Source: Betaproteobacteria bacterium (GTDB lineage Bacteria > Pseudomonadota > Gammaproteobacteria > Burkholderiales > Rhodocyclaceae). From it: DNA of 64,000 nt. Below the pieces are notes generated by a model. The model was not told the origin of the DNA. It did no database searches and worked only from the letters and a program-made list of their open reading frames with translations. Positions 27,021 through 36,082 of the stretch are shown here, one piece after another (position 1 is the first letter of the stretch; every line of letters begins with the position of its first letter). The translations under genes were made by a program, and so were the position numbers. The stretch is from the NCBI GenBank assembly GCA_016194935.1, contig JACQAO010000070.1, positions 62,001-126,000 on the forward strand. Direction: 5' to 3'.

Positions 27021-28205
27021 ATGCCTCTGGAAGAACCCCTGCTATCGCCCGAAATGCTCGACCCCGTTCGCTACCGGGAGTCGCAGCGAGTTACCTGGGT
27101 CAGTGTCGCCGTCAATACTGCACTGACCCTGATGCAGATCGGTATCGGCATCGTGGCGCACGCGCAAAGCCTGGTGGCGGACGGCTTCCATTCCCTGTCT
27201 GATCTGGTGGCGGATTTCATGGTGCTGTTCGCCAACAACCAGAGCCGCCATCCGGCTGACGAAGATCATCCTTACGGCCATCACCGCATCGAGACCGCCG
27301 CCTCCCTGGCATTGGGCTTGTTGCTGGCCGGCACGGGCGGCGCGATTCTGTGGTCGGCAGGCTTGCGTTTGCAGTATCTCGACGAGTTGCCGCCGGTCGC
27401 GCCGATTGCGCTGTGGACGGCATTGGTGGCGCTGGCGGCGAAGGAGGGTTTGTTCCGCTACATGCTGAAGGTGGCGGAAAAATTGCGTTCACCGATGCTG
27501 GTCGCCAATGCCTGGCATGCGCGCTCCGACGCTGCGTCATCGCTGGTGGTGGCGGCGGGCATCGGCGGCAGCCTGCTGGGCTATCGTTTTCTCGATCCGG
27601 TGGCGGCGATTATTGTCGGCTTCATGATCCTGCGCATGGGCTTCAAGTTTTCCTACGAAGCGATTCGGGAGCTGGTGGATACCGCGCTTTCCGACGAGGA
27701 GGTGGAGCGTATCCGCGTCACCTTGCGCGGCGCCTCCGGGGTGCTCGGCCTGCACGAGCTGCGTACCCGGCGCATGGCGCACCAGGTGCTGGCTGACGCG
27801 CATATCCAGGTGGATGCCCGGATCAGCGTGTCGGAAGGCCATCGCATCGCCGAGACGGCGCGGTCGCGGGTGCTGGCGGCGCATCCGGAGGTGCTCGATG
27901 TACTGGTGCATGTCGATGCAGAAGAAGATACCGGCGCCGGATCGCATGGCGCTGAGATCGACTTGCCCGAGCGCGAGGCGCTGCTGGAACACTTGCGCAC
28001 GCTGGTGGGCGTGGATCTGCCCCAATTTGAAAAAACCCTGCTGCATTACCTCGGCAATCGTGTTGAAGCCGAAGTATTCCTGCCGAGTGAAATTTGCTTT
28101 GATCGAAACCGCGTTGTGAGCATTGAACGCCACCTGGCGGAACATCTGGCGAACGATCCTTATTTCAGCGCGGTCAGCCTTAATTGTTGTATAGCACCAA
28201 AATAG
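27021..28205 (+). CDS. cation diffusion facilitator family metal exporter (FieF-like, extended)
   Basis: A 394-residue inner-membrane exporter of divalent cations (iron, zinc, cobalt or similar). Six helices lie in residues 25-220. Metal-site motifs are ADGFHSLSDLVAD in helix 2, DEDHPYGHHRIE after it, and NAWHARSDA in helix 5. The usual cytoplasmic ferredoxin-like domain follows (220-300). About 90 extra residues (305-394, PEREALLEHLRTLVGVDLP to NCCIAPK) go beyond the roughly 300 residues of FieF and may be a second regulatory fold. The C-terminal Cys-Cys could bind metal. The start ATG shares a CATG palindrome with the nadA side. Its stop lies inside an upstream NtrC-like site of glnA. Confidence 0.88.
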   Translation: MPLEEPLLSPEMLDPVRYRESQRVTWVSVAVNTALTLMQIGIGIVAHAQSLVADGFHSLSDLVADFMVLFANNQSRHPADEDHPYGHHRIETAASLALGLLLAGTGGAILWSAGLRLQYLDELPPVAPIALWTALVALAAKEGLFRYMLKVAEKLRSPMLVANAWHARSDAASSLVVAAGIGGSLLGYRFLDPVAAIIVGFMILRMGFKFSYEAIRELVDTALSDEEVERIRVTLRGASGVLGLHELRTRRMAHQVLADAHIQVDARISVSEGHRIAETARSRVLAAHPEVLDVLVHVDAEEDTGAGSHGAEIDLPEREALLEHLRTLVGVDLPQFEKTLLHYLGNRVEAEVFLPSEICFDRNRVVSIERHLAEHLANDPYFSAVSLNCCIAPK

Positions 28206-28209
28206 TGCA
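28193..28209. promoter_or_regulatory. second NtrC-like binding site upstream of glnA
   Basis: AGCACCAAAATAGTGCA follows the NtrC pattern TGCACC-N5-GGTGCA with two outer mismatches. It lies 31 bases centre to centre upstream of the perfect site, three helical turns, as in classical glnA enhancers, and overlaps the stop codon of the exporter gene. Confidence 0.7.
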
Positions 28210-28223
28210 TGTATCTTTATTTT

Positions 28224-28240
28224 TGCACCGTACTGGTGCA
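28224..28240. promoter_or_regulatory. perfect NtrC binding site (glnA enhancer)
   Basis: TGCACCGTACTGGTGCA is an exact match to the consensus TGCACC-N5-GGTGCA. It is centred about 97 bases upstream of the transcription start implied by the sigma-54 promoter, a typical enhancer distance. Confidence 0.9.
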
Positions 28241-28302
28241 TCCGTTTTTTGGAAACTACAATAATGCCCTTATGGCACAATTACATGCCTACACACACCG
28301 CA

Positions 28303-28318
28303 TGGCATAAAAGCTGCT
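28303..28318 (+). promoter_or_regulatory. sigma-54 promoter of glnA
   Basis: TGGCATAAAAGCTGCT has GG and GC at the required 10-base spacing and fits TGGCACG-N4-TTGCW well. Transcription would begin near 28329. With two NtrC sites upstream and ntrBC downstream this is a textbook nitrogen-controlled promoter. Confidence 0.88.
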
Positions 28319-28376
28319 CATCTACCCCAAGTAAATTCCCCATACTGGATGTATTAACCCGCAAGGAGACTCAATC

Positions 28377-29786
28377 ATGTCGCCGCAAGAAGTTTTAAAG
28401 CTCATCAAGGATAAAGAAGTCAAGTTCGTCGATTTCCGGTTTACCGATACACGCGGCAAGGAGCAGCATGTGGGCGTGCCGGCGCGCGTGGTTGGCGTCG
28501 ACAAGTTCGAAGAAGGTCACGCCTTCGACGGCTCTTCGATTGCCGGCTGGAAAGGCATCCAGGCCTCCGACATGCTGTTGATGCCGGATCCGGCCACCGC
28601 ATACATCGACCCGTTCATGGATGAAACCACCCTGGTGATTACCTGCGACGTGGTCGAGCCGTCCGACGGCAAGGGCTATGACCGTGATCCGCGCTCCATC
28701 GCCCGCCGCGCCGAGGCTTATCTGAAGAGCAGCGGCCTGGGCGATGCCGCCTACTTCGGCCCGGAACCCGAGTTTTTCATTTTCGACTCGGTCGAGTGGA
28801 AGGTGGACATGTCCGGCTCATACTGCAAAGTGTTTTCCGAAGAAGCCGCCTGGGCGTCGGGCGAAAAATTTGAAGGCGGCAATACCGGTCATCGCCCGTC
28901 CGTCAAAGGCGGTTATTTTCCGGTGCCGCCGGTCGACAGCCTCAATGACATCCGCGCCGCCATGTGTCTGGCGCTGGAAGCCTGCGGCGTTACGGTCGAG
29001 GTGCATCACCACGAAGTCGCCACCGCCGGTCAGTGCGAAATCGGCACGCTGTTCAACACGCTGGTGCGCCGCGCCGACCAGACCCAGGTACTCAAGTACA
29101 TCGTCCAGAACGTCGCTCACAACTACGGCAAGACAGCCACCTTCATGCCCAAGCCCATCGTCGGCGACAACGGTTCCGGCATGCATGTGCACCAGTCAAT
29201 CTGGAAGGGCGGCAAGAACCTGTTTGCCGGCAATGGCTACGCCGGCCTGTCGGAGTTTGCGTTGTATTACATCGGCGGCATCATCAAGCATGCGCGCGCC
29301 CTCAACGCCATCACCAACCCTGGCACCAACTCCTACAAGCGGCTGGTGCCGGGCTTCGAAGCGCCGGTCAAGCTGGCTTATTCGGCACGCAACCGTTCCG
29401 CCTCGATCCGCATTCCCTACGTCCAGTCCGACAAGGCGCGGCGCATCGAGGTGCGTTTCCCGGATCCTACCGCCAACCCCTACCTGGCGTTCACCGCCAT
29501 GATGATGGCCGGCCTGGACGGCGTGCAGAACAAGATTCACCCCGGCGATCCCGCCGACAAGAATCTGTACGACCTGCCGCCGGAAGAGGATGCGAAGATT
29601 CCCACCGTCTGTTCCAGCCTGGATCAGGCGCTCGATTATCTCGACAAAGACCGCGAGTTTCTGACCCGAGGCGGAGTATTCTCCAACGAGATGCTCGATG
29701 CCTACATCGAGTTGAAAATGGAAGAAGTCACACGCTTCCGCATGACCACGCATCCGGTCGAATATGACATGTACTACAGCCTGTAA
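28377..29786 (+). CDS. glnA: glutamine synthetase, type I
   Basis: A 469-residue GS-I subunit, dodecameric in the cytoplasm, joining ammonia and glutamate. Features include the N-terminal [15 protein letters not shown], the catalytic [47 protein letters not shown] and [10 protein letters not shown]. The adenylylation loop is present as NLYDLPPEE with Tyr398 (Met counted as 1), so activity should be controlled by GlnE. A ribosome site (AAGGAG) precedes the ATG. It is driven by the sigma-54/NtrC promoter and ended by a strong terminator, with ntrBC further downstream. Confidence 0.97.
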   Translation: MSPQEVLKLIKDKEVKFVDFRFTDTRGKEQHVGVPARVVGVDKFEEGHAFDGSSIAGWKGIQASDMLLMPDPATAYIDPFMDETTLVITCDVVEPSDGKGYDRDPRSIARRAEAYLKSSGLGDAAYFGPEPEFFIFDSVEWKVDMSGSYCKVFSEEAAWASGEKFEGGNTGHRPSVKGGYFPVPPVDSLNDIRAAMCLALEACGVTVEVHHHEVATAGQCEIGTLFNTLVRRADQTQVLKYIVQNVAHNYGKTATFMPKPIVGDNGSGMHVHQSIWKGGKNLFAGNGYAGLSEFALYYIGGIIKHARALNAITNPGTNSYKRLVPGFEAPVKLAYSARNRSASIRIPYVQSDKARRIEVRFPDPTANPYLAFTAMMMAGLDGVQNKIHPGDPADKNLYDLPPEEDAKIPTVCSSLDQALDYLDKDREFLTRGGVFSNEMLDAYIELKMEEVTRFRMTTHPVEYDMYYSL

Positions 29787-29810
29787 CCTGGGTTAAGCCT
29801 GGTGCATCAA

Positions 29811-29838
29811 AAGGACGGCGCAAGCCGTCCTTTTTTTT
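29811..29838 (+). terminator. Rho-independent terminator after glnA
   Basis: AAGGACGGC-GCAA-GCCGTCCTT is a perfect nine-pair hairpin with a GCAA tetraloop, followed by a T-run to 29838. It starts 25 bases after the glnA stop and should separate glnA from the genes downstream. Confidence 0.95.
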
Positions 29839-29891
29839 CGCCGGGCTTTCGCATACACTTCCGCGCAATGATGTTTTTCGAGAACCATGCC

Positions 29892-30386
29892 ATGAACCCA
29901 GGTCTTGTCCTGCGCACCGCTTTTCTCTTGTCCATGTTGGGGCAGGCGACCGCGATTGCCGACACGCTCTACAAATGCACCGACGACACCGGCGTCGTGT
30001 TGTACACCAATCAGAAAGGCACTGCAATAAAATGCACCGTTCTGTCGCGCGACCAGCCCATCTCGACCTTTCCTGCGCCCAGGCATACACAGCGCAGCGC
30101 CACCCCGAGTGATTTCCCGCGTGTTGATGGCGGCTTGCAACGCGACCGGGATGCAGAGCGGCGCAAAATCCTCGAACAGGAACTCGCCACCGAACAGCAG
30201 AACCTGGAAAAATCCAGGAAGGAACTGGGCGAACAAGAGGCAATGATTTTGCCGCATGAGCGAAGTGCCGGCGGTGTGGTGGATCAAGCCAAAGTCCAGG
30301 AACGTATTGATGCCTACCGCAGCAAAGCACAGTTGCATGAACGCAATATCGTGGCGCTTAAAAGTGAGTTGGCCAATTTGAAGTAG
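29892..30386 (+). CDS. DUF4124 domain-containing exported protein
   Basis: A 164-residue protein with a signal peptide (AFLLSMLGQATAIA) followed at once by a DUF4124 motif, DTLYKCTDDTGVVLYTNQKG. The C-terminal half is charged and probably coiled-coil (ERRKILEQELATEQQNLEK). It is likely periplasmic. DUF4124 proteins are common in betaproteobacteria, often between glnA and ntrB, but their function is unknown. The start at 29892 gives the best signal peptide; an ATG at 29871 would add seven residues. It lies after the glnA terminator and 48 bases before ntrB. Confidence 0.8.
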   Translation: MNPGLVLRTAFLLSMLGQATAIADTLYKCTDDTGVVLYTNQKGTAIKCTVLSRDQPISTFPAPRHTQRSATPSDFPRVDGGLQRDRDAERRKILEQELATEQQNLEKSRKELGEQEAMILPHERSAGGVVDQAKVQERIDAYRSKAQLHERNIVALKSELANLK

Positions 30387-30434
30387 GCGTTTTGTCCTGC
30401 GCCGGATGTGGCTTGCTTCTTGCTATACACAAGT

Positions 30435-31538
30435 ATGAGCATACAAGCAGATCAGCCTCACAAACATGCACCCTTCGCCGGGCTGGATTTGCTGTCTACG
30501 GCAGTGATCCTGCTTGACGCGCGTCTGCTGATTCGTCATGCCAATCCTTCCGCCGAGAACCTCTTCGCTATCAGTCAGCGCTTGTTGATCGGCAGCCCTC
30601 TTTCGCAATTATTGGGGGAGCCGGTGGAGCTAATGGCCGCGCTGCAAAAAGCCCTGCACAACCGCTGGAGCTATACCGGCTACAACATCGCCGTGGGCCG
30701 TACGCCCGACCAGGCGTTGCATCTGGATTGCACGGTCACGCCGATTGAAGCAAACAATGCACGCCTGCTGCTGGAGTTTCGCCCCATCGACCAGCTCCTC
30801 AAAGCTGCGCGTGAAGAGCGCTTGCTGGAGCAGCAGCAGACCAGCCGCGAGCTGATCCGCAATCTGGCGCATGAGATCAAAAATCCGCTCGGCGGCATAC
30901 GCGGCTCGGCGCAGTTGCTGGAGCACGAATTGAGAATGCTGGCCAATGCGCCGCAACTCAGGGAATACACCCAGGTCATCATCAGCGAGTCCGACCGCTT
31001 GCAGGATTTGATGCAACGCCTGCTGTCGTCGCACCGGATGATGCAGCCGGCGCGGGTCAATGTGCATGAGGTTCTCGAACATGTCCGCCGCCTGGTGCAT
31101 GCCGAGTATGCCGGAGTGCGGGTGCGGCGCGACTACGACACTTCGTTGCCCGATCTCACCGGTGACCGTGAGCAGTTGATCCAGGTGGTTCTCAACATCG
31201 CCCGCAATGCGGCGCAGGCGATGGAAGGCAAGGGCGAGATTATTTTTCGCACCCGCGCCCAGCGCCAGGTGACGCTGGCCAAGCGCCGCTATAGGCTGGC
31301 GCTGGAGTTGCAGGTGATCGACATCGGCCCCGGCATTCCCGGTGAAATCCGCGAGAAGATTTTCTTTCCGCTGGTGTCGGGACGCGAAGGCGGCAGCGGT
31401 CTGGGCCTGACGCTGGCGCAGAGTTTTGTACATCAGCATCACGGCACTATCGAAGTAGATAGTCGGCCTGGATATACCTGTTTCAGCTTGTTGCTGCCTT
31501 TGCACAAGAGCGAGAAAACCCTGGGAGCCACACAATGA
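30435..31538 (+). CDS. ntrB: nitrogen regulation sensor histidine kinase NtrB
   Basis: A 367-residue cytoplasmic kinase that phosphorylates NtrC under nitrogen limitation and dephosphorylates it when PII signals excess. It has an N-terminal PAS domain (about 15-125), the H-box RNLAHEIKNPLGG with phosphorylated H146, the N-box LNIARNAAQAM, and the G-boxes DIGPGIPG and GGSGLGLTLAQ. No membrane segment is seen, as expected for NtrB. I chose ATG 30435; an earlier ATG at 30408 adds nine hydrophobic residues. The stop overlaps the ntrC start (ATGA). Confidence 0.95.
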   Translation: MSIQADQPHKHAPFAGLDLLSTAVILLDARLLIRHANPSAENLFAISQRLLIGSPLSQLLGEPVELMAALQKALHNRWSYTGYNIAVGRTPDQALHLDCTVTPIEANNARLLLEFRPIDQLLKAAREERLLEQQQTSRELIRNLAHEIKNPLGGIRGSAQLLEHELRMLANAPQLREYTQVIISESDRLQDLMQRLLSSHRMMQPARVNVHEVLEHVRRLVHAEYAGVRVRRDYDTSLPDLTGDREQLIQVVLNIARNAAQAMEGKGEIIFRTRAQRQVTLAKRRYRLALELQVIDIGPGIPGEIREKIFFPLVSGREGGSGLGLTLAQSFVHQHHGTIEVDSRPGYTCFSLLLPLHKSEKTLGATQ

Positions 31539-32992
31539 ACCCGGCAATGAACCCGGCTATGAAACCCGTCTGGATCATTGACGATGATCGCTCCATCCGC
31601 TGGGTATTGGAGAAGGCGCTGGAACGCGAAGGCATTCCCTTCGAAAGTTTTGGTTCCGCCGTTGAGGCGCTGAAAATGCTCGATTCCGGCAATCTGCCGC
31701 AGGTGCTGGTCTCGGATATCCGCATGCCCGGCCAGTCGGGGCTGGATCTGCTGCGTTATGTCAAGGCCCATTATCCGGACCTGCCGGTGATTATCATGAC
31801 CGCATATTCCGACCTGGACTCCGCCGTCTCGGCATTTCAAGGCGGCGCTTTCGAATACCTGCCCAAACCCTTCGATGTCGATCAGGCGGTGGCGCTGGTG
31901 CGGCGCGCGATCGGGCATTCACCCTGGGGCGCCGCTGCCGAAGCCGATTTGCAGCAGGACAAGTCGGCGGCAAGCCCGAGTCTGATTCCGGAAATTCTCG
32001 GCAAGGCCGCCTCGATGCAGGAAGTGTTTCGCGCGATTGGCCGTCTCTCCCAATCGCATGCCACAGTGCTGATCAATGGCGAGTCGGGAACCGGCAAGGA
32101 ACTGGTGGCCCATGCCCTGCACCGCCACAGTCCGCGTGCCGACAGACCATTCATCGCCATCAATACCGCAGCCATCCCCAAAGACCTGCTGGAGTCCGAG
32201 TTGTTCGGCCATGAACGGGGGGCCTTCACCGGCGCGCAGGCGCAGCGCCGCGGCCGCTTCGAGCAGGCCGAGGGCGGTACGCTGTTTCTCGATGAAATCG
32301 GCGATATGCCGTCTGAATTACAGACGCGCCTGTTGCGGGTGCTCTCCGACGGCCATTTTTACCGTGTCGGCGGGCAACAGCCGGTCAAGGCAAATGTGCG
32401 CGTGATCGCCGCCACCCACCAGAACCTCGAAGAGCGGGTCAAGCTGGGTTTGTTCCGCGAAGACCTGTTTCATCGGCTGAACGTGATTCGTCTGCGTCTG
32501 CCCACGCTCAAGGAGCGGCGCGAGGACATTCCCTTGCTGACCCGGCATTTTTTGCAGAAAAGCGCGCAGGACCTCGCCGTCGAACCCAAACGCCTGTCCG
32601 AGGCGACGCTGAAATATCTATCCGGGATGGAGTTTCCCGGCAACGTGCGACAGATCGAAAATCTATGTCACTGGCTGACGGTGATGGCGCCGGGGCAGAT
32701 CATCGAAGTGGACGATCTGCCTACGGAGTTTCGTGATCAGTCTTTGCGTGAAGCGCCGCTGGACTGGCTGGACGGACTGGCGTTGGAAGTGGATCGGCTC
32801 ATCGTCACTGCGCCCGGCAGCGTCTTCGAACGGCTCACGCGCGATTTCGAACGTATCCTGATCCGCCGTGCACTGGCCGCCACCGGCGGACGCCGCATCG
32901 AGGCCGCGCAACTGCTGGGGATCGGGCGCAACACCATCACCCGCAAGATACAGGAACACGGGCTGGAGGACGCCAAGCCACCAGCGGCATAG
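31535..32992 (+). CDS. ntrC: nitrogen regulation response regulator NtrC
   Basis: A 485-residue sigma-54 activator. The receiver domain has the acidic pocket DDD at 16-18 and phospho-acceptor D61 (LVSDIRMPG). The AAA+ domain shows GESGTGKE (Walker A), GAFTGA (sigma-54 contact loop) and FLDEIGDMP (Walker B). The C-terminal Fis-type helix-turn-helix reads AAQLLGIGRNTITRKIQE. Three in-frame ATGs lie in a 12-base repeat; the first overlaps the ntrB stop and has GGGAG seven bases before it, while the third (31559) would give a length closer to other NtrC proteins. It should bind the two sites at 28193-28240. Confidence 0.96.
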   Translation: MNPAMNPAMKPVWIIDDDRSIRWVLEKALEREGIPFESFGSAVEALKMLDSGNLPQVLVSDIRMPGQSGLDLLRYVKAHYPDLPVIIMTAYSDLDSAVSAFQGGAFEYLPKPFDVDQAVALVRRAIGHSPWGAAAEADLQQDKSAASPSLIPEILGKAASMQEVFRAIGRLSQSHATVLINGESGTGKELVAHALHRHSPRADRPFIAINTAAIPKDLLESELFGHERGAFTGAQAQRRGRFEQAEGGTLFLDEIGDMPSELQTRLLRVLSDGHFYRVGGQQPVKANVRVIAATHQNLEERVKLGLFREDLFHRLNVIRLRLPTLKERREDIPLLTRHFLQKSAQDLAVEPKRLSEATLKYLSGMEFPGNVRQIENLCHWLTVMAPGQIIEVDDLPTEFRDQSLREAPLDWLDGLALEVDRLIVTAPGSVFERLTRDFERILIRRALAATGGRRIEAAQLLGIGRNTITRKIQEHGLEDAKPPAA

Positions 32993-33002
32993 ATCGTGGA
33001 TA

Positions 33003-33896
33003 ATGCCCGCTGGCATATCCACATCCATTCGACGCTTGAACCGCGCAACGCCACCTGACGCATCGCTCACTTCCGCAGACCGGCAGCGGCCTGCGGAGTC
33101 TCCTGCGGTAAAGACCCTCGACATTGCCGGGATCGCCGCCGCGCTGGGTGATCTGGCGCGGCGTTTCGATGTAGACGTCGTGGCCGAATGCGACTCCACC
33201 AACTCCCGGCTGTTGGCGCTGGCCGAAGCAGGCGCGGCGGCGGGCAGTGTGCTGGCCGCCGAGCGCCAGACGGCGGGGCGTGGCCGGAGAGGCCGCGAGT
33301 GGCTTTCGGCCAGCGGCGACAGCCTGACCTTTTCCCTGCTCTGGCGTTTTCCACCCAGGCTGCCGTTGTCCGGCCTGTCGCTGGCAGTCGGTGTGGCCCT
33401 GGCGCGGGCGCTGGATTCCTTGGACATACCCGGCGTCGCCTTGAAATGGCCCAACGACGTGCTGTTGAATGGCCGCAAGCTGGCCGGGGTGCTGATTGAA
33501 ATGGCGCCCGGCGCACGTTCCGGGGCGGTGGTGATCGGCGTGGGGATGAATCTGCGGTTGCCGCGCGAAATGCCTGAGACCCTCCGGCAAACGTCGGCTG
33601 CGTTGACTGAGGCGGGAACTGCGTTGCCAAGCCCGAGTATTTTGCTGGCGCAATTGTTGACGGCGCTGCATGATGTCTTGCAAAGTTTTGCCGCAGAAGG
33701 TTTCGCCGGTCAACGTCAGGCCTGGCTGCTGCGCCACGCGTATGAAGGGCAGCGGGTGTGCCTGCTTTCCGATTTCGCCGCGCCGCTGCAGGGACATTGC
33801 CGGGGCGTCGACGGCGACGGCGCCCTGCTGCTGGAAACAGCCACAGGCTTGCAGCGCATTGTCAGCGGTGAAGTGTCCCTGAGGGCCGCGCCATGA
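33003..33896 (+). CDS. birA: biotin-[acetyl-CoA-carboxylase] ligase
   Basis: A 297-residue enzyme that attaches biotin to the carboxylase carrier protein. The ATP/biotin loop GRGRRGREW (92-100) and KWPNDVLLNGRKLAGVLIEM are clear, followed by the C-terminal SH3-like domain. The N-terminal 35 residues are Ser/Pro/Arg-rich and contain no helix-turn-helix, so this is a monofunctional (class I) ligase and not a repressor like E. coli BirA. The ATG at 33003 lies ten bases after ntrC. The stop overlaps the coaX start (ATGA). BirA and CoaX are neighbours or fused in many betaproteobacteria. Confidence 0.92.
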   Translation: MPAGISTSIRRLNRATPPDASLTSADRQRPAESPAVKTLDIAGIAAALGDLARRFDVDVVAECDSTNSRLLALAEAGAAAGSVLAAERQTAGRGRRGREWLSASGDSLTFSLLWRFPPRLPLSGLSLAVGVALARALDSLDIPGVALKWPNDVLLNGRKLAGVLIEMAPGARSGAVVIGVGMNLRLPREMPETLRQTSAALTEAGTALPSPSILLAQLLTALHDVLQSFAAEGFAGQRQAWLLRHAYEGQRVCLLSDFAAPLQGHCRGVDGDGALLLETATGLQRIVSGEVSLRAAP

Positions 33897-34642
33897 TCCT
33901 GTGCATCGACTGCGGCAATACGCGGCTCAAATGGGGGCTATACGATGGCGATGGCCGGCGCTGGCTGGAGCAGGGCGCGCTGGCATTGGCCGGGATTGAA
34001 CGTTTGCCGGGGCTGCTCGCCTGCCTGCCGCCTCCGGCGCGGGTGATCGCCTGCAATGTCGCCAGCGATGAAGCTGGTGCTGCGGTCGAGGCCGCCATAA
34101 CTGCAATGGCCGGGATTGCCCCCGGTCTTTCACTGGTCTGGGCGAAGAGCCGCCAGGAACAGTGCGGCGTCAAAAATACTTATGACGATCCGGCGCAACT
34201 CGGCCCGGATCGCTGGGCCGCGTTGATCGGCGCGCGTCATATGCATGCCGGCCCCTGCCTGGTGGTGAATGCCGGGACTGCCACCACCGTTGATGTGCTC
34301 GATGCTGCGGGAGTTTTCCGGGGCGGGCTGATCCTGCCTGGCGTCAGCCTGATGCAAACAGCTTTGGCGAGCGATACGGCCCGGTTGCCGTTAGCGACGG
34401 GGAGGTTCAGCCCCCTGCCGCGCAACACTGCCGACGCTATCGCCAGCGGCGCGCTACAGGCCACGGTCGGTGCGATCAGCCGCATGTTCGCGCCAGTCGC
34501 CGCCAGTCCGGCAGCGCTATGCCTGCTCTCCGGGGGCGCCGCCGATCCGCTGGAAGCGTTGCTGGAGGAGGTGACGCCATTGAAGCGCGTCGATAATCTG
34601 GTGCTGGCGGGGTTGGCGCAGATGATCCAGGCGGGCGACTAG
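33893..34642 (+). CDS. coaX: type III pantothenate kinase
   Basis: A 249-residue cytoplasmic enzyme for the first step of CoA synthesis. It has the ASKHA phosphate motif LCIDCGNTRLKWGLYDG at the N-terminus, GPDRWAALIGAR in the middle, NAGTATTVDVLD and FRGGLILPGV, all typical of CoaX (formerly Baf). The four-base overlap with birA indicates translational coupling. The last CoA enzyme, CoaE, is encoded one gene further on. Confidence 0.95.
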   Translation: MILCIDCGNTRLKWGLYDGDGRRWLEQGALALAGIERLPGLLACLPPPARVIACNVASDEAGAAVEAAITAMAGIAPGLSLVWAKSRQEQCGVKNTYDDPAQLGPDRWAALIGARHMHAGPCLVVNAGTATTVDVLDAAGVFRGGLILPGVSLMQTALASDTARLPLATGRFSPLPRNTADAIASGALQATVGAISRMFAPVAASPAALCLLSGGAADPLEALLEEVTPLKRVDNLVLAGLAQMIQAGD

Positions 34643-34710
34643 CCTCGCTTCGACAAGAGGATAAGACGCGCCGCTGCGCGCCTGCCCAAGATCGGGTAGA
34701 CTTCATCGGG

Positions 34711-35385
34711 GTGAGACTACTACTACTACGCATCACCTTCCTCCTGTTGCTGCTGGCAAACCTGTTGTTTTTTGCCTGGACGCAGGGCTATTTCGGGGCT
34801 GTGGGCGCGGGACACGAGCCACAGCGGCTTGCCAGCCAGTTGGCGCCGGAGCGGTTGCATATCATCGGCATCGGCCAGCCGGCCCCGGTTACCGGCCCGG
34901 TGACAGCCGTAGCCGGGCCTCCGCCAGAAAGCTGCCGCCTGGTGGGCGGACTGTCCAAGGATGAAGCGCAACGTTTGCGCACTGACACAAAATTGACCGG
35001 CCTGCGGCTCGCCGTCAAGACCAGCAATAATTCCTCCACCTATCTGGTGCTTATCCCCTCGCTGGCGAATCGCCTGGCGGCAGACAAAAAATTGGCCGAG
35101 TTAAAGCAATTGGGACTCAGTGGCTTCTACGTCATGCTGGAGGAGGGGGCCTATAAATTCGCCATCTCGCTGGGCCAGTTCGATACCGAAGCGGCTGCCG
35201 TCGAGTTTCTGCAGGGGCTGGCGAAGCGCGGCGTGAAGTCGGCCAAGCTGCAAGTGCTCGACAAGCCTGCCGATCAAGTGCAGTTGGAGGTGCGCGGCCC
35301 AGCCGATTTGCTGGACAAGCAACTGCCGCCATTGTTCGCCGGGAAGACCAGCGCCGCCATCAGCGACTGCCCGGTCGCGCCATGA
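34711..35385 (+). CDS. SPOR domain-containing membrane protein
   Basis: A 224-residue protein with one N-terminal membrane helix (residues 7-24, ITFLLLLLANLLFFAW) and a periplasmic part ending in a SPOR-like domain (about 125-200, FYVMLEEGAYKFAISLGQF, AAAVEFLQGLAKRGVKSAK). SPOR domains bind denuded septal peptidoglycan, so a division or cell-wall role is likely. The start is GTG at 34711, the only start before the membrane helix. Its stop overlaps coaE. The location near zapD, another division gene, is in line with this. Confidence 0.85.
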   Translation: MRLLLLRITFLLLLLANLLFFAWTQGYFGAVGAGHEPQRLASQLAPERLHIIGIGQPAPVTGPVTAVAGPPPESCRLVGGLSKDEAQRLRTDTKLTGLRLAVKTSNNSSTYLVLIPSLANRLAADKKLAELKQLGLSGFYVMLEEGAYKFAISLGQFDTEAAAVEFLQGLAKRGVKSAKLQVLDKPADQVQLEVRGPADLLDKQLPPLFAGKTSAAISDCPVAP

Positions 35386-36029
35386 GTGCGCCGGACAGGC
35401 TGCCCGGATTTATCGTCGGCTTGACCGGCGGCATTGGCAGCGGCAAAAGCGCGGCGGCGGCGATATTCGCCGAGCTGGGGGCGGCAGTGGTCGACAGTGA
35501 CGCCATCGCCCATGCATTGACTGCCCCCGGCGGCGCGGCGATGCCGGCGCTCCGCAAGGCTTTCAGTGCCGGAGTGTTTGCCGCAGACGGGACGCTCGAC
35601 CGTGCCGCCATGCGCCGCCTGGTATTCGCCGATGCTGCCGCGAAGAGCCGCCTTGAAGCCATTCTGCATCCGCTGATCGGCGCCGAAAGCCAGCGCCGTT
35701 GCGAGGCCGAATTGGCGCGCGGCGCGCCTTACGCGGTGCTGGTGGTACCGCTGCTGATTGAATCCGGCGACTATCGGGAACGGGTGACGCGCGTCCTCGT
35801 CGTCGATTGCACCGAAGCGACACAAGTGGCGCGGGTCATGGCGCGCAATGGCCTGCCGCAGGAGGAAGTGCTGCGCATCATGGCGGCGCAGGCGACACGC
35901 GCCGAACGTCTGAAAGCGGCGGACGACAGCATCGACAATAACGGTGAGCCAGGCCGGCTGCGCCCGCAGATCGAGGCCCTGAACCGCCAATATCTGGGGC
36001 TGGCGGCAAAAAAACCGCTGGCAGGTTGA
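35382..36029 (+). CDS. coaE: dephospho-CoA kinase
   Basis: A 215-residue P-loop kinase for the last step of CoA synthesis. The Walker A GGIGSGKS (about 16-23) and the DSDAIAH acceptor motif follow the family closely, as do LEAILHPLI and VVPLLIESG. The ATG overlaps the SPOR gene stop. Its own stop is followed 53 bases later by zapD, as in many proteobacteria. Confidence 0.95.
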   Translation: MSAPDRLPGFIVGLTGGIGSGKSAAAAIFAELGAAVVDSDAIAHALTAPGGAAMPALRKAFSAGVFAADGTLDRAAMRRLVFADAAAKSRLEAILHPLIGAESQRRCEAELARGAPYAVLVVPLLIESGDYRERVTRVLVVDCTEATQVARVMARNGLPQEEVLRIMAAQATRAERLKAADDSIDNNGEPGRLRPQIEALNRQYLGLAAKKPLAG

Positions 36030-36082
36030 GGTTTGCTCACGAATCGTTCAGAATCGCAGGACTTTACACATATGGTTATCGC

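Noticed and set aside
28272-28287. A second possible sigma-54 promoter, TGGCACAATTACATGC
   Set aside because: The GG-GC spacing is 11 rather than 10 bases; the element at 28303-28318 has the right spacing.
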